From NCBI GenBank assembly GCA_005884115.1, contig VAXW01000005.1, forward strand, positions 744,001 to 808,000: a stretch of DNA of 64,000 nt. Reading direction: 5' to 3'. The notes beneath the pieces are model-generated. The model made no database searches. It worked only from the letters and a program-made list of their open reading frames with translations, and was not told the DNA's origin. Positions 7,843 through 16,864 of the stretch are shown one piece after another; position 1 is the stretch's first letter, and each line of letters starts with the position of its first letter. This DNA is from Actinomycetota bacterium. GTDB taxonomy: Bacteria > Actinomycetota > Thermoleophilia > Solirubrobacterales > Solirubrobacteraceae. The translations under genes were made by a program, and so were the position numbers.

Positions 7843-8814
7843 ATGGCTCCCGTGTCCAACACGGTCGAGAAGCTCGTGCTGGCGGCGCCGCGCGGCTACT
7901 GCGCGGGCGTCGATCGCGCGGTGCAGACGGTCGAACGCGCGCTCGAGAAGCACGGCTCGCCCGTGTACGTTCGCAAGGAGATCGTGCACAACAAGCACGT
8001 CGTCGAGGAGCTGCGCGGGCGCGGAGCGGTGTTCGTGGACGAGCACACCGAAGTTCCCGAGGGGGCGGTGTGCGTGTTCTCCGCGCACGGCGTCTCACCT
8101 GCCGTGCGCGCCGGCGCCGCGGAGCGGCGCCTGGAGACGATCGACGCCACCTGCCCACTGGTGACCAAGGTCCATCGTGAGGCCGTCAACTTCGCAAGCC
8201 GCGGCTACACGGTCGTGCTCGTGGGCCACTCTCACCACGAGGAGGTCGAAGGCACGATGGGCGAGGCGCCCGGGCAGATCGTTCTCGTGGAGCGCGAGCA
8301 GGACGTCGACGAGCTCGAGCTCGAGGATCCCGAGCACGTCGCCTACATCACGCAGACGACGCTTGCGGTCGATGAAACGAGCTCCATCATCGCGCGCTTG
8401 AGGGAGCGCTTCCCCAAGATCGTGGGGCCGCGCACCGATGACATCTGCTATGCGACCACCAACCGGCAGGCGGCGGTGAAGCAGATGGCGGACGGCTGCG
8501 ACCTGCTGCTCGTGATCGGGTCGCGCAACTCCTCCAACTCACAGCGCCTGGTCGAGGTCGCGCGGGACTGCGGCACCGACGCCTACCTCATCGACACGGC
8601 CAGAGAGGTGCGCGAGGAATGGCTCGAGGGCCGGCGCGTCGTGGGGATCTCCTCGGGTGCAAGCGCGCCGGAGAATCTCGTCAGGGAGCTCGTCGACTTC
8701 TTCCGCGCGCGCGGCGTCGAGGAGGTGTCGGAGTTCCACGTCGTCAACGAGGACGTGCGCTTCATGCTCCCCAAGCCGATCCGCGAAGCCGCTACCGCCG
8801 GCGGCACCCGCTGA
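7843..8814 (+). CDS. ispH: 4-hydroxy-3-methylbut-2-enyl diphosphate reductase
   Basis: A 323-residue protein and complete IspH. The three cysteines that bind the [4Fe-4S] cluster are Cys20 (P-R-G-Y-C-A-G-V), Cys104 (D-A-T-C-P-L-V) and Cys202 (D-I-C-Y-A-T-T-N-R-Q). The A-H-G-V-S-P motif (81-86) and E-E (133-134 region, S-H-H-E-E-V) are also present. It catalyses the last step of the methylerythritol phosphate pathway, reducing HMBPP to IPP and DMAPP. Glutamate codons are mostly GAG, the housekeeping pattern. ATG 7843 is the natural start; homologous sequence begins around V-L-A-A-P. Confidence 0.97.
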   Translation: MAPVSNTVEKLVLAAPRGYCAGVDRAVQTVERALEKHGSPVYVRKEIVHNKHVVEELRGRGAVFVDEHTEVPEGAVCVFSAHGVSPAVRAGAAERRLETIDATCPLVTKVHREAVNFASRGYTVVLVGHSHHEEVEGTMGEAPGQIVLVEREQDVDELELEDPEHVAYITQTTLAVDETSSIIARLRERFPKIVGPRTDDICYATTNRQAAVKQMADGCDLLLVIGSRNSSNSQRLVEVARDCGTDAYLIDTAREVREEWLEGRRVVGISSGASAPENLVRELVDFFRARGVEEVSEFHVVNEDVRFMLPKPIREAATAGGTR

Positions 8815-8887
8815 GCGCTCGGCGCGCCCGTCCTCGCCGCCGGGCACCACTGCGCACCGTCGAAGCGGCGTGCCCACGCTCTGAGTG

Positions 8888-10078
8888 ATGCGCACGCTGA
8901 TTCTCTCCGACCTCCACCTCGGCAGTCCCTCGCACTCCGACCTGCTGCGGCGTGCGGACGTGCGCTCCCCGCTGCTCGAGGAGGCGGGCGAGGTCGATCG
9001 CGTGGTGCTGCTCGGCGATGTGCTCGAGCTGCGCCAGGGTCCAGCGCGAGAAGCCCTCGCCGCGGCGCGTCCCTTCTTCGAAGATCTCGGGCGCGCGCTC
9101 GCCGGGCGCGAGCTGGTGCTCGTCGCAGGCAATCACGATCACGCCCTGCTGGAGCCCTGGCTCAGCCGCCGAGGAGAGCTCGACGCACCTCCCCCGCTCG
9201 AGCTCGAGCAGCTGATCTCGCCGTCGCAGGCCTCGCCGATGGCCGAGCGCATCGCCGAGTGGGCTTCACCCGCACGCGTGCAGGCTGCCTATCCCGGCCT
9301 GTGGGTGCGCGCCGACGTATATGCCACGCACGGGCACTACCTGGACTGCCACCTGACGGTGCCCACGATCGAGCGCCTGAGCGTGGGCGTGATGGCGCGC
9401 CTGCTGGGCCGACATCCCGAGAGCTTCCAGAGCGTCGAGGACTACGAGGCGGTCACAGCGCCCATGTACGCGTGGCGCCATGCCGTGGCGAGGGTGGCTC
9501 GGACCACGGGACCTTTGAACGGAGACGCGACCGTGCACGCCTGGCGCACCCTCGCCGGGCGCCGCCGGCCGGCGGCGCCCGCGGGCGGCTTGGCGCGCGC
9601 CCGGCGCGCCGCGATCTCGCGCAAGCTCGGGACGCGCGCGCTGGTCGCGGGCTTTCCGCTCGCGGTCGCCGCGCTCAACCGCGCTGGGATCGGCCCGCTG
9701 CGCGCCGACATCTCCGTCGGCGAGCTGCGCCGCGCGGGGCTGCGGGCGATGAGCGAGGTCGCGCGCCGCCTCGGTCTCGGCGACGCCTACGTGGTCTTCG
9801 GGCACACGCATCGCGCGGGGCCGCTCGCGGGAGATCGAGATCTCGAGTGGGCGGGGCGCGAGCGTGCCGCCGAGGAGCCTGCGCGGGCGCGGCTCGTCAA
9901 CGCTGGCTGCTGGACGTATGAGCGCGTATTCCTGAGCCGGCGCCCGGGCGAGAGCCCCTACTGGCCCGGGGGCTGCGTGCTCGTCGAGGACTCCGGCGCG
10001 CCGCAGCTGAAGCGGCTCTTGCTCGACCGCACGCACGACGAGCTGCGCTCATCGGCGCGCGCGAGCGCGAGCGCCTGA
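8888..10078 (+). CDS. Calcineurin-like metallophosphoesterase
   Basis: About 396 residues from ATG 8888 (GTG 8885 is directly before it). The metal-binding blocks of the calcineurin-like superfamily are visible: L-S-D-L-H-L-G at the N-terminus, G-D-V-L-E-L, G-N-H-D-H, A-T-H-G-H-Y and G-H-T-H-R-A. The protein is larger than the simple catalytic core and has an inserted Ala/Arg-rich helical segment in the middle (about residues 220-270). The substrate is not evident; UDP-diacylglucosamine hydrolase-like and nucleotide phosphoesterase roles are both possible. It follows ispH by about 70 bp and may be cotranscribed. Confidence 0.85.
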   Translation: MRTLILSDLHLGSPSHSDLLRRADVRSPLLEEAGEVDRVVLLGDVLELRQGPAREALAAARPFFEDLGRALAGRELVLVAGNHDHALLEPWLSRRGELDAPPPLELEQLISPSQASPMAERIAEWASPARVQAAYPGLWVRADVYATHGHYLDCHLTVPTIERLSVGVMARLLGRHPESFQSVEDYEAVTAPMYAWRHAVARVARTTGPLNGDATVHAWRTLAGRRRPAAPAGGLARARRAAISRKLGTRALVAGFPLAVAALNRAGIGPLRADISVGELRRAGLRAMSEVARRLGLGDAYVVFGHTHRAGPLAGDRDLEWAGRERAAEEPARARLVNAGCWTYERVFLSRRPGESPYWPGGCVLVEDSGAPQLKRLLLDRTHDELRSSARASASA

Positions 10079-10129
10079 GCGGTCGGCACCGCGAGCGCTC
10101 GCCACGGCGAGGCGAGGGCCGGCGCCGGC

Positions 10130-10912
10130 TCACCCGCCGGCGGCGACGCCGGGCGTGAAGCAGGTGGCGTGACAGCGCACGCCGCGGCCAAGCTCGAGCT
10201 GCAAGACGCCTTCGGTGTGGCGCGCGTGCTCGATCAGCGCAAACGCGCCCGGGTGGGTGACCTGGAGCTCGGCGCCTCCTCTCTCTACGCCGCCATTGAC
10301 CCGCACGATCCCGCTGCCCTCCAGGACCGCCCACACGCCGCCGGCCTCATAGGGGCCGCAGTAGGCGCCCGGCTGATCCTCCGTCTGGGGGCACAGCTCG
10401 GCGCCGGCGGCGTCCTCGGGACGCAGCGGCGCAAGCGGCTCTCGCTGCACGCTCACTAGCTCCTGTATGGCGCGCTCCGTTTCCGCGTACGCGCCCTCGC
10501 CCTGGTGGTAGTCGCGCAGCCGCGCGCGGCCGTCGAACAGGTAGCGCGCCGGCCAGCCCTCGTTGCCGTAGTCGCGCCACACCTCGAGCGCCGAGTCGAT
10601 CACCACCGGGTGGGCGATGCCGAGGCGCGCGACAGCCTCGCGCACAGCCCGCTCATCGCGCGAGGGCTCGAAGCCCGGGCAGTGCACGCCGATCACGCGC
10701 AGCCCCGCTTGCGCATAACGCTCATGCCAAGCCTTCAAGTAGGGAAGCGTGCGCATCGAGTTGGGCCGGCAGAAATCCCAGAACTCGACCAGCATCGGGC
10801 GACCCTGCTGGATGATGCTCGCGCGGCCGCCGCCCGCGCGGCCGCCAACGTTCACCCACGGCAGCCGCGGGGGAAACAGCGGGGCGACGATCGTGTCGAC
10901 GGGCGGCCTCAA
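10130..10912 (-). CDS. Thioredoxin-like redoxin with lost CxxC, plus C-terminal beta domain
   Basis: About 260 residues if the TTG at 10912 is the start; no ATG/GTG lies just upstream and the frame stays open into the end of sufB, so the start is uncertain. Residues 40-150 match the thioredoxin-like domain found in DipZ and related redoxins (L-V-E-F-W-D-F, then R-T-L-P-Y-L-K-A-W). The usual T-C-I-N-C site reads C-R-P-N-S, so both canonical cysteines are replaced and one cysteine (Cys48) sits a position earlier. The last 100 residues form a Gly-rich beta domain with three further cysteines, like the C-terminal domain of long redoxins. It begins 44 bp after sufB and may be read with it. Function unproven. 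Confidence 0.75.
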   Translation of the reverse strand: MRPPVDTIVAPLFPPRLPWVNVGGRAGGGRASIIQQGRPMLVEFWDFCRPNSMRTLPYLKAWHERYAQAGLRVIGVHCPGFEPSRDERAVREAVARLGIAHPVVIDSALEVWRDYGNEGWPARYLFDGRARLRDYHQGEGAYAETERAIQELVSVQREPLAPLRPEDAAGAELCPQTEDQPGAYCGPYEAGGVWAVLEGSGIVRVNGGVERGGAELQVTHPGAFALIEHARHTEGVLQLELGRGVRCHATCFTPGVAAGG

Positions 10913-10955
10913 CTCCTTCGCGGCACGGACGACCGGCCGCCGCCCGTCGGACGGC

Positions 10956-12368
10956 TCAGCCGATGGAGCCGACCATCTCCAGCTGAATCAGGCGGTTGAG
11001 CTCGACCGCGTACTCCATCGGCAGCTCCTTGGTGACCGGCTCGATGAAGCCGTTGACGATCATCGCCGCCGCCTCGTCCTCGGTGAATCCGCGCGAGCCC
11101 ATGTAGAAGAGCTGGTCATCGGAGATGCGCCCCACCGTCGCCTCGTGCGCGACCGTGACGTGCGGATTCTGGATCTGGATGTCCGGCCAGGTGTCCGAGC
11201 GCGATTCGCCGTCCATCATCAGCCCGTCGCACTGCACGCGCGCTTTGGAGCCCGCCGCGTTGTGGCCCATCTTGACCAGACCCCTGTAGCCCATGATGCC
11301 GCCGTCCTTGGAGATCGACTTGGCGAGGATGTTGGAGGTCGTGTTCGGCGCCAGATGCGCGACCTTGGCGCCCGTGTCCTTGTGCACGCCCTTGCCCGCC
11401 ACGCCCACGTTGAGGTGGTCGGCGCGCGCGCCCTCGCCCATCAGGAACGAGCCTGGGTAGAGCATCACGTACTTGGCGCCCATCGAGCCGCCGACCCACT
11501 CGACCGTACCCTCGGCGTCCACGACCGCGCGCTTGGTGTTCAGGTTGTAGACATCCTTCGACCAGTTCTGCACGGTCGTGTAGCGGGCCTTGGCGCCCTC
11601 GTGGACGAAGATCTCCACGACCGCCGAGTGCATCGAGTTGACGGAGTACGTCTGCGCCGTGCAGCCCTCGATGTAGTTCACGTCCGAGCCCTCGTCGGCC
11701 ACGATCAGCGTGTGCTCGAAGGTGCCCTCGCCGGCGCCCTCCATGCGGAAGTAGGCCTGCAGCGGCAGGTCGACCTTGACGCCCTTGGGGACGTACAGGA
11801 ACGATCCTCCCGACCACACGGCGCCGTGCAGGGCCGAGAACTTGTTGTCCTGTGCGGGCACGCATTTGTTCATGAAGTACTTCTGCACGAGCTCCGGGTA
11901 CTGGCGCACCGCGGTGTCCATCGAGCAGAAGAGGATGCCCAGCTTCGCGTACTCCTCCTTGAGGCCCTCATACACCGGCTCTTGGCGCCAGACGCCCACG
12001 ACTCCGGCCAGATGCTCGCGCTCGGCCTGCGGGATGCCGAGATCCTCGTAGGTCTGCTTCATTTCCTCAGGAACCTCGTCCCAGTTGTTGTAACGCCCGG
12101 CCGTCGGGGGGGAGTAGAGGACGAGGTCGTCGAGGTTCAGCCCGGAGAGGTCAACGCCCCACGTGGGCACCGGCTTGCGTTCGAAGATCTCGAGCGACTT
12201 CAGGCGCTTCTCCGCCATCCAGTCGGGCTCGCCCTTGACCTTCGAGAGCTCTGCCACGACCTCGCGCGAGATGCCTTGGCGCGCGCGCAGCTGACCCTGC
12301 TCGTCCTCGACGATGGGGCTGGGCTTGGTGATCTTCGGGACCTCAGCGGTGCGGTCTACGGTCGCCAT
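10956..12368 (-). CDS. sufB: Fe-S cluster scaffold subunit SufB
   Basis: A 470-residue protein, the usual SufB length, starting at ATG 12368. Characteristic blocks include W-G-V-D-L-S-G-L, F-M-N-K-C-V-P-A, S-G-G-S-F-L-Y-V-P-K-G-V, Y-I-E-G-C-T-A and the C-terminal E-L-N-R-L-I-Q-L-E-M. With SufC and SufD it forms the complex on which new [4Fe-4S] clusters are built; the E-G-C-T cysteine is the expected cluster/sulfur site. It is the last suf gene, 70 bp behind sufU. Confidence 0.97.
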   Translation of the reverse strand: MATVDRTAEVPKITKPSPIVEDEQGQLRARQGISREVVAELSKVKGEPDWMAEKRLKSLEIFERKPVPTWGVDLSGLNLDDLVLYSPPTAGRYNNWDEVPEEMKQTYEDLGIPQAEREHLAGVVGVWRQEPVYEGLKEEYAKLGILFCSMDTAVRQYPELVQKYFMNKCVPAQDNKFSALHGAVWSGGSFLYVPKGVKVDLPLQAYFRMEGAGEGTFEHTLIVADEGSDVNYIEGCTAQTYSVNSMHSAVVEIFVHEGAKARYTTVQNWSKDVYNLNTKRAVVDAEGTVEWVGGSMGAKYVMLYPGSFLMGEGARADHLNVGVAGKGVHKDTGAKVAHLAPNTTSNILAKSISKDGGIMGYRGLVKMGHNAAGSKARVQCDGLMMDGESRSDTWPDIQIQNPHVTVAHEATVGRISDDQLFYMGSRGFTEDEAAAMIVNGFIEPVTKELPMEYAVELNRLIQLEMVGSIG

Positions 12369-12438
12369 CTGACTCCTCGCCGCGGCTCTTGGTGGCCGCG
12401 AATGCTCGAAAACTGTCTGTTCACACTCTATCTACCCC

Positions 12439-12819
12439 TCAGGAGGGCCAAGCATCGTCGCCGCTGACCGCGCCGCGGACCACCTTTAGGTTCAAGAGCG
12501 CGCACTTGCGGCGCGTTGCCGAGACCGGGATCCCGAGCAGGTCGATCATCCAATCGGCCCCCAGCTCGGCTACCTCGCGCAGGCTCATGCCCTTCAGCTC
12601 CTCCGATGCGATCGACGCCGAGGCTTGCGAGATCGCGCAGCCGAAGCCGTGGAAGCGAAGGTCCTCGATGCGCTCGTCCTTGACGCGGATGTGCACCCCC
12701 AGCTCGTCTCCGCACAGCGGGTTGTGCTCCAGGCCCTCCAGATCGTGGGGCTCGAGCGAGCCGAAGTTGCGCGGGCGCTTGTAGTGGTCGAGGATGTAGT
12801 CGCGGTAGAGGTCGTCCAT
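12439..12819 (-). CDS. sufU: SufU sulfur-transfer protein (IscU-like fold)
   Basis: A 126-residue protein from ATG 12819, 8 bp after sufS. The three conserved cysteines are Cys36 (N-P-L-C-G-D), Cys61 (G-F-G-C-A-I-S) and Cys106 (R-R-K-C-A-L-L), with Asp38 as the additional zinc ligand. The insertion between the second and third cysteine (G-M-S-L-R-E-V region) marks SufU rather than IscU. In Gram-positive bacteria SufU is a zinc-dependent sulfurtransferase that accepts persulfide sulfur from SufS. Adjacent sufS fits. Confidence 0.95.
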   Translation of the reverse strand: MDDLYRDYILDHYKRPRNFGSLEPHDLEGLEHNPLCGDELGVHIRVKDERIEDLRFHGFGCAISQASASIASEELKGMSLREVAELGADWMIDLLGIPVSATRRKCALLNLKVVRGAVSGDDAWPS

Positions 12820-12827
12820 TTTGGAGC

Positions 12828-14066
12828 TCAGAGCCCGAACACCTCGCGCCCGGCCAGCAACGCGTCGATCAGCGCATCGATGTCGGAAGCTTCGCTGTAG
12901 ACGCCGACCGAAGCGCGCGCGGTGGCGCCGACGCCGAGGCAGCGCATCAGCGGCTGCGCGCAGTGGTGGCCGGCGCGTATGCACACGCCGCCGCGGTCCA
13001 CCAGCTCGGCCACGTCGTGCGGGTGGATGCCCTCGACAGTGAACGACACCAGGCCGCCGCGGCTGTCCGCGTCCAAAGGCCCGACCGAGCGAAGGCCCGG
13101 GACCTGCGCCAGGCGCTCGAGCATGTAGGCAGTCAGCTCGCGCTCGTGCGCTCGCACGCGCTCCATGCCCAGGCCCGACAGGTAGTCCACCGCCGCGCCC
13201 AGCGCCACGGCCTCCGCGACCATCGGCGTGCCCGCCTCGAACTTCGCCGGCAGCGCGTTCCAGGTGGCAGAGTAGAAGTCGACCGACGCGATCATGTCGC
13301 CGCCCGTGAGAAACGGCTCCATGCCTTCGAGGATCTCGCGGCGCCCGTGCAGCACGCCGACCCCGGTGGGCCCCAGCGCCTTGTGGCCCGTCCAGGCGTA
13401 GAAATCCGCGCCGATCGCGTCCACGTCGACGGGCATGTGCGGGACCGCCTGGGCGCCGTCTATGAGCGAGACCGCGCCCGCCGCGCGTGCGCGCGCGCTT
13501 ATCTCCGCGACCGGGTTGATCGTCCCGAGCACGTTCGAGACGTGCGTGAAAGCGACCAAGCGCACGTCGCCGCGCGCCAGCTCCTGATCGAGAGCCTCCA
13601 GCGAGAGCTCGCCGCGCTCGTCCACCTCCAGGTAGCGAAGCTGCGCGCCGCGCTCGCGGCACAGGACCTGCCAGGGAACGATGTTGGCGTGGTGCTCCAT
13701 CTGCGTGATCAGCACCGCGTCGCCCTTGCCCACATGCGCCCTGCCCCACGAGTAGGCGACGAGGTTGATGGCCTCGGTCACGTTCTTGGTGAAGATCGTC
13801 TCGCCGCCAGTTGCGTTCGTGAACGAAGCCACACGCCGCCGCGCCTCGTCGTAGGCAGCGTCGGCCTCGCGCGCCAGCGCATAGACGCCTCGATGAACGT
13901 TCGCGTTGTGGCCGCGGAGGTGTTCGGCCAGGGCCTCGATCACCACCGCCGGCTTCTGCGAGGTCGCTGCCGAGTCGAGGTAGATCAGCTCGCGCCCGTC
14001 GAAGCGGCGCGAGAAGATCGGGAAGTCGGCCTTCACGCCGAGCGAGCTCTCAGCGACTGGTGGCAT
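12828..14066 (-). CDS. sufS: Cysteine desulfurase SufS
   Basis: A 412-residue group II cysteine desulfurase from ATG 14066. Y-L-D-S-A-A-T-S-Q-K-P at the N-terminus, the histidine pair in M-E-H-H-A-N, the PLP lysine in W-T-G-H-K (Lys229) and the catalytic cysteine in R-A-G-H-H-C-A-Q-P are all intact. It removes sulfur from cysteine as an enzyme persulfide that is passed to SufU. Its start overlaps the end of sufD by 17 bp, indicating translational coupling. Confidence 0.97.
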   Translation of the reverse strand: MPPVAESSLGVKADFPIFSRRFDGRELIYLDSAATSQKPAVVIEALAEHLRGHNANVHRGVYALAREADAAYDEARRRVASFTNATGGETIFTKNVTEAINLVAYSWGRAHVGKGDAVLITQMEHHANIVPWQVLCRERGAQLRYLEVDERGELSLEALDQELARGDVRLVAFTHVSNVLGTINPVAEISARARAAGAVSLIDGAQAVPHMPVDVDAIGADFYAWTGHKALGPTGVGVLHGRREILEGMEPFLTGGDMIASVDFYSATWNALPAKFEAGTPMVAEAVALGAAVDYLSGLGMERVRAHERELTAYMLERLAQVPGLRSVGPLDADSRGGLVSFTVEGIHPHDVAELVDRGGVCIRAGHHCAQPLMRCLGVGATARASVGVYSEASDIDALIDALLAGREVFGL

Positions 14067-15519
14067 AGGCCTCGATGTCCTCTCGGGCAGCCGCGAGCTT
14101 GCGTGCGACCTTGGCGCGCACCAGCTCCTGCAGCGGCTCGTCCTCGAGCTCGGTGATCAGCGGCTCGAAGAAGCCCTCCACGATCACGCGCACGGCCGTC
14201 GGGCGGTCGAGGCCGCGGCTCTGCATGTAGAAGATCGCCGCCTCGTCGAGCTCCCCGACCGTCCCCCCGTGCGAGGCCGAGACGTCATCCGAGGACACGA
14301 GCACCGACGGGATCGCGTCCAGGCGCGCCTTCGGCGAGAGCATCATCGAGTGGATCTGCAGGTAGGTGTGCGTCTGCTGGGCGCCCGGATCGATCTGGAT
14401 CAAGCCCTCGAAGCTCGCCCTGCTCTCGCCCGTGGCGGCCCCCCGCCAATGGACGTCGCCGCCGGAAGGGCCGGTCTCGTGCAGGTCGACCGCGAACGCG
14501 TCCAGATGCTCGTGCTCCTCCGTGAAGAAGAGACCGCGAAACGCCATCTCGCCGCCTGGCTCGGAGACCGCGAGCTCGAGGTGCTGGCGCACGAGCCGGC
14601 CGCCCAGCAGGCTCGGCAGCCAGTGGCAGTACGCGTCGCGCCCCACGCCCACAAAGCGCGTGGAGACGTCGAACACCTCGCCGCTGCCCCAGTCCTGCAC
14701 CTGGGCCAGCCGGCAGCGCGCTCCCTGCTGCAGGTACAGCTCGAACGCGCCCGCATGCAGCGACTGGCCGTCCTCGTCGAAGTCCTCGCCGAGGTCGTAC
14801 TCGTGCACGCGAAACTCGCTGTTCGGCGCGCCCAGCACCAGCGTGCGCCCGTACTGCGCGACTCCCGCCCGCTCGATCGCGTAGACGACCTCGAAAGGGT
14901 CCTCCACGACAGTGCCCGGCGGGACATACAGGAACACGCCCCCGCTCCACAGCGCCGCGTTCAGCGCCTCGAGCTTGTGGCGGTCGATCGTCAGGCGGCG
15001 GCTGAAATACGGGGCGACCAGCTCGTGGTGATCGCGAAACGCGTCCTCGAGCGAGCACAGGATCACGCCGCGACGTTCGAGCTCGCCGTCCAGCTCGACG
15101 GCCATGACCGTGTTTGCGCTCTGCACGATCCTGCCCGCGCGAGCGCGCTCGGGAAGCGTGCGCGCGACGACCTCCGGCACCGTGCCGGGATTCGACGGCT
15201 GCGCGCCGGCGTCGAGCTCCTCGAGCTTCAGTCCCTGAAGGCTCGTCGTCCAGAAGCCAGAGCGCCGCCACACCGGCAGCTCGGCCGCGGCCGCGGCCTC
15301 CAGCGCGGCCTTGCGAAGCTCGGCAAGCGAGCGCCCGTCTCCCGCGCCCCGGCCCGCGAGCGCGTGGTAGAGCGCGGCCTCGCGGTGGGCGCCCGACTTC
15401 GCGCGGGCGCTCGCGCCCGTGGCGCCGGAGCGCGCGCCCGCCGAGCCGTTGTCGACCGCCGCACCCGCCCCGGCGGTGGACAGCGCCGGTGCTCTGCCCG
15501 CGCGCCCGTCCTCAGCCAC
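14050..15519 (-). CDS. sufD: Fe-S cluster assembly subunit SufD
   Basis: About 489 residues from GTG 15519, which overlaps the sufC stop as GTGGCTGA; a GTG at 15552 would add 11 residues. The first 60 residues are Ala/Gly-rich and probably disordered. The rest matches the SufB/D beta-helix family (W-S-G-G-V-F-L-Y-V-P-P-G-T, R-G-L-F-F-T-E-E-H, S-H-G-G-T-V-G-E-L-D, Y-M-Q-S-R-G-L). SufD is the non-catalytic partner of SufB in the SufBC2D complex and is needed for iron acquisition. Confidence 0.93.
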   Translation of the reverse strand: MAEDGRAGRAPALSTAGAGAAVDNGSAGARSGATGASARAKSGAHREAALYHALAGRGAGDGRSLAELRKAALEAAAAAELPVWRRSGFWTTSLQGLKLEELDAGAQPSNPGTVPEVVARTLPERARAGRIVQSANTVMAVELDGELERRGVILCSLEDAFRDHHELVAPYFSRRLTIDRHKLEALNAALWSGGVFLYVPPGTVVEDPFEVVYAIERAGVAQYGRTLVLGAPNSEFRVHEYDLGEDFDEDGQSLHAGAFELYLQQGARCRLAQVQDWGSGEVFDVSTRFVGVGRDAYCHWLPSLLGGRLVRQHLELAVSEPGGEMAFRGLFFTEEHEHLDAFAVDLHETGPSGGDVHWRGAATGESRASFEGLIQIDPGAQQTHTYLQIHSMMLSPKARLDAIPSVLVSSDDVSASHGGTVGELDEAAIFYMQSRGLDRPTAVRVIVEGFFEPLITELEDEPLQELVRAKVARKLAAAREDIEAYATSR

Positions 15520-16330
15520 TGCCGTCACCGGCCGCGACGGCGCCAGCCTCACTCGCGCCGAACTCCTGCCGGAGGTGATCGTAGCCCTCGCGCTCCAAGC
15601 GCTCGACGAGCTCCACGCCGCCCTCCAGCACGATGCGTCCGTCGAGCATGATGTGCACGAACTGCGGGCGCACGTGGTGCAGGATGCGCTGGTAGTGCGT
15701 GATGATCAGCGCGCCGAGGCCCTGCTCGTCGTGCAGTCGCTGGACGCCTTCGGCGACCGTCCGCAGGGCGTCGATGTCCAGCCCCGAGTCAGTCTCGTCG
15801 AGGATCGCGACATCAGGCCTCAGCATCGCCATCTGCAAGATCTCGGCGCGCTTCTTCTCGCCGCCGGAGAAGCCATCGTTGAGGTGGCGCGAGGTGAACG
15901 CGCGGTCGACGTCGAGCAGCTCGACGGCGTGCTGCAGCTGATTGCGGAACTCCTTCACCGTGATCGGCTCCTGGCCTGTGCCCGACTGGGTATCCGTGCC
16001 CGACCGCTTGGCGTTGATCGCCATGCGCAGGAAGTTCGCGACCGAGACGCCCGGTATCGCGACCGGGTACTGGAAGGCCAGGAACAGGCCCGCCTTCGCG
16101 CGCTCGTGCGGCTCCTGCTCGGTGATGTCCTCGCCCCGGAACGTGATCGAGCCCTCCGTGATCTCGTACGCGGGGTGGCCCATGAGCGTGCTCGCGAGCG
16201 TCGACTTGCCGGAGCCGTTGGGGCCCATCAGGGCGTGGATCTCGCCGCGCGAGACATCGAGGTCGACGCCCTTGAGGATCTCGTGCTCCTCGATGCGGAC
16301 ATGAAGGTTGCGTATCTCGAGGTCGGCCAT
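15512..16330 (-). CDS. sufC: SufC ATPase of the Fe-S assembly complex
   Basis: A 272-residue ABC-type ATPase from ATG 16330. Walker A is G-P-N-G-S-G-K-S at 36-43, the signature is F-S-G-G-E-K-K-R and Walker B ends I-L-D-E-T-D-S-G-L-D, the SufC-specific form. The C-terminus carries a short Gly/Ala tail beyond the usual length. SufC drives conformational change in SufB-SufD with ATP. It lies 8 bp downstream of the Rrf2 regulator and is the first structural gene, giving order C-D-S-U-B. Confidence 0.97.
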   Translation of the reverse strand: MADLEIRNLHVRIEEHEILKGVDLDVSRGEIHALMGPNGSGKSTLASTLMGHPAYEITEGSITFRGEDITEQEPHERAKAGLFLAFQYPVAIPGVSVANFLRMAINAKRSGTDTQSGTGQEPITVKEFRNQLQHAVELLDVDRAFTSRHLNDGFSGGEKKRAEILQMAMLRPDVAILDETDSGLDIDALRTVAEGVQRLHDEQGLGALIITHYQRILHHVRPQFVHIMLDGRIVLEGGVELVERLEREGYDHLRQEFGASEAGAVAAGDGSG

Positions 16331-16338
16331 CGTGCGCG

Positions 16339-16857
16339 TCAGATCCCCGTCGCGCCCGTCGCGAGCGGCTCCAGGTGCGCGTCGAGCCACGCAAGCGGCG
16401 CAGCCTGCTCGAGCGCCGCGCCGCGGGCGGCGGGATCGAGGATCACGTCGGCGAGGGTCGTTTCCTGCAGCGTGCGGACGATCGCCAGGCGCACCTTCGT
16501 CCACAGCAGCTTCGTGGGGCACACATGGCCCGGCTCGGACTCGCGCGCGCACACGATCGATCCGTCCGGCGCCTCCGAGATGCACTCGATCGGCGCGATC
16601 GCGCCCTCCAGCGCCTCGACCACTTCGGCCATCGTGATCTCCGCGGGCGAGCGCGCGAGCATGTAGCCGCCGCGCGAGCCACGTCGGGAGTCGACCAGCC
16701 CGGCCTTGCGCAGCCGCGCGACGAGATGCTCGAGGTAGGCGAGCGGCAGGCCGCCGCGCGCGGCGATCTCGGCCAGCGGAATCGGATCCCCGCCCGTGCC
16801 GCGGCCCAGCTCGACCATCACGCGCACGCCGTACTCCGCCTTGGTTGAGAACATCAT
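16339..16857 (-). CDS. Rrf2-family Fe-S-responsive regulator of the suf operon
   Basis: A 172-residue protein from ATG 16857 (a second ATG follows immediately). The winged-helix DNA-binding domain (S-T-K-A-E-Y-G-V-R, then the R-R-G-S-R-G-G-Y wing) is followed by three cysteines at 92, 103 and 113, the cluster-binding loop pattern of IscR-like proteins. About 40 further residues follow. As first gene of the operon, with an inverted repeat directly upstream, it is very likely a cluster-sensing autoregulator. It is not a SufR of the mycobacterial (ArsR/DeoR-like) type. Confidence 0.92.
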   Translation of the reverse strand: MMFSTKAEYGVRVMVELGRGTGGDPIPLAEIAARGGLPLAYLEHLVARLRKAGLVDSRRGSRGGYMLARSPAEITMAEVVEALEGAIAPIECISEAPDGSIVCARESEPGHVCPTKLLWTKVRLAIVRTLQETTLADVILDPAARGAALEQAAPLAWLDAHLEPLATGATGI

Positions 16858-16864
16858 CGTCGCA

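Noticed and set aside
10956-16330. Long plus-strand frames opposite all suf genes
   Set aside because: They are mirror images of GC-rich genes, are rich in Arg/Ala/His and have no family motifs, while the minus-strand proteins are unmistakable.
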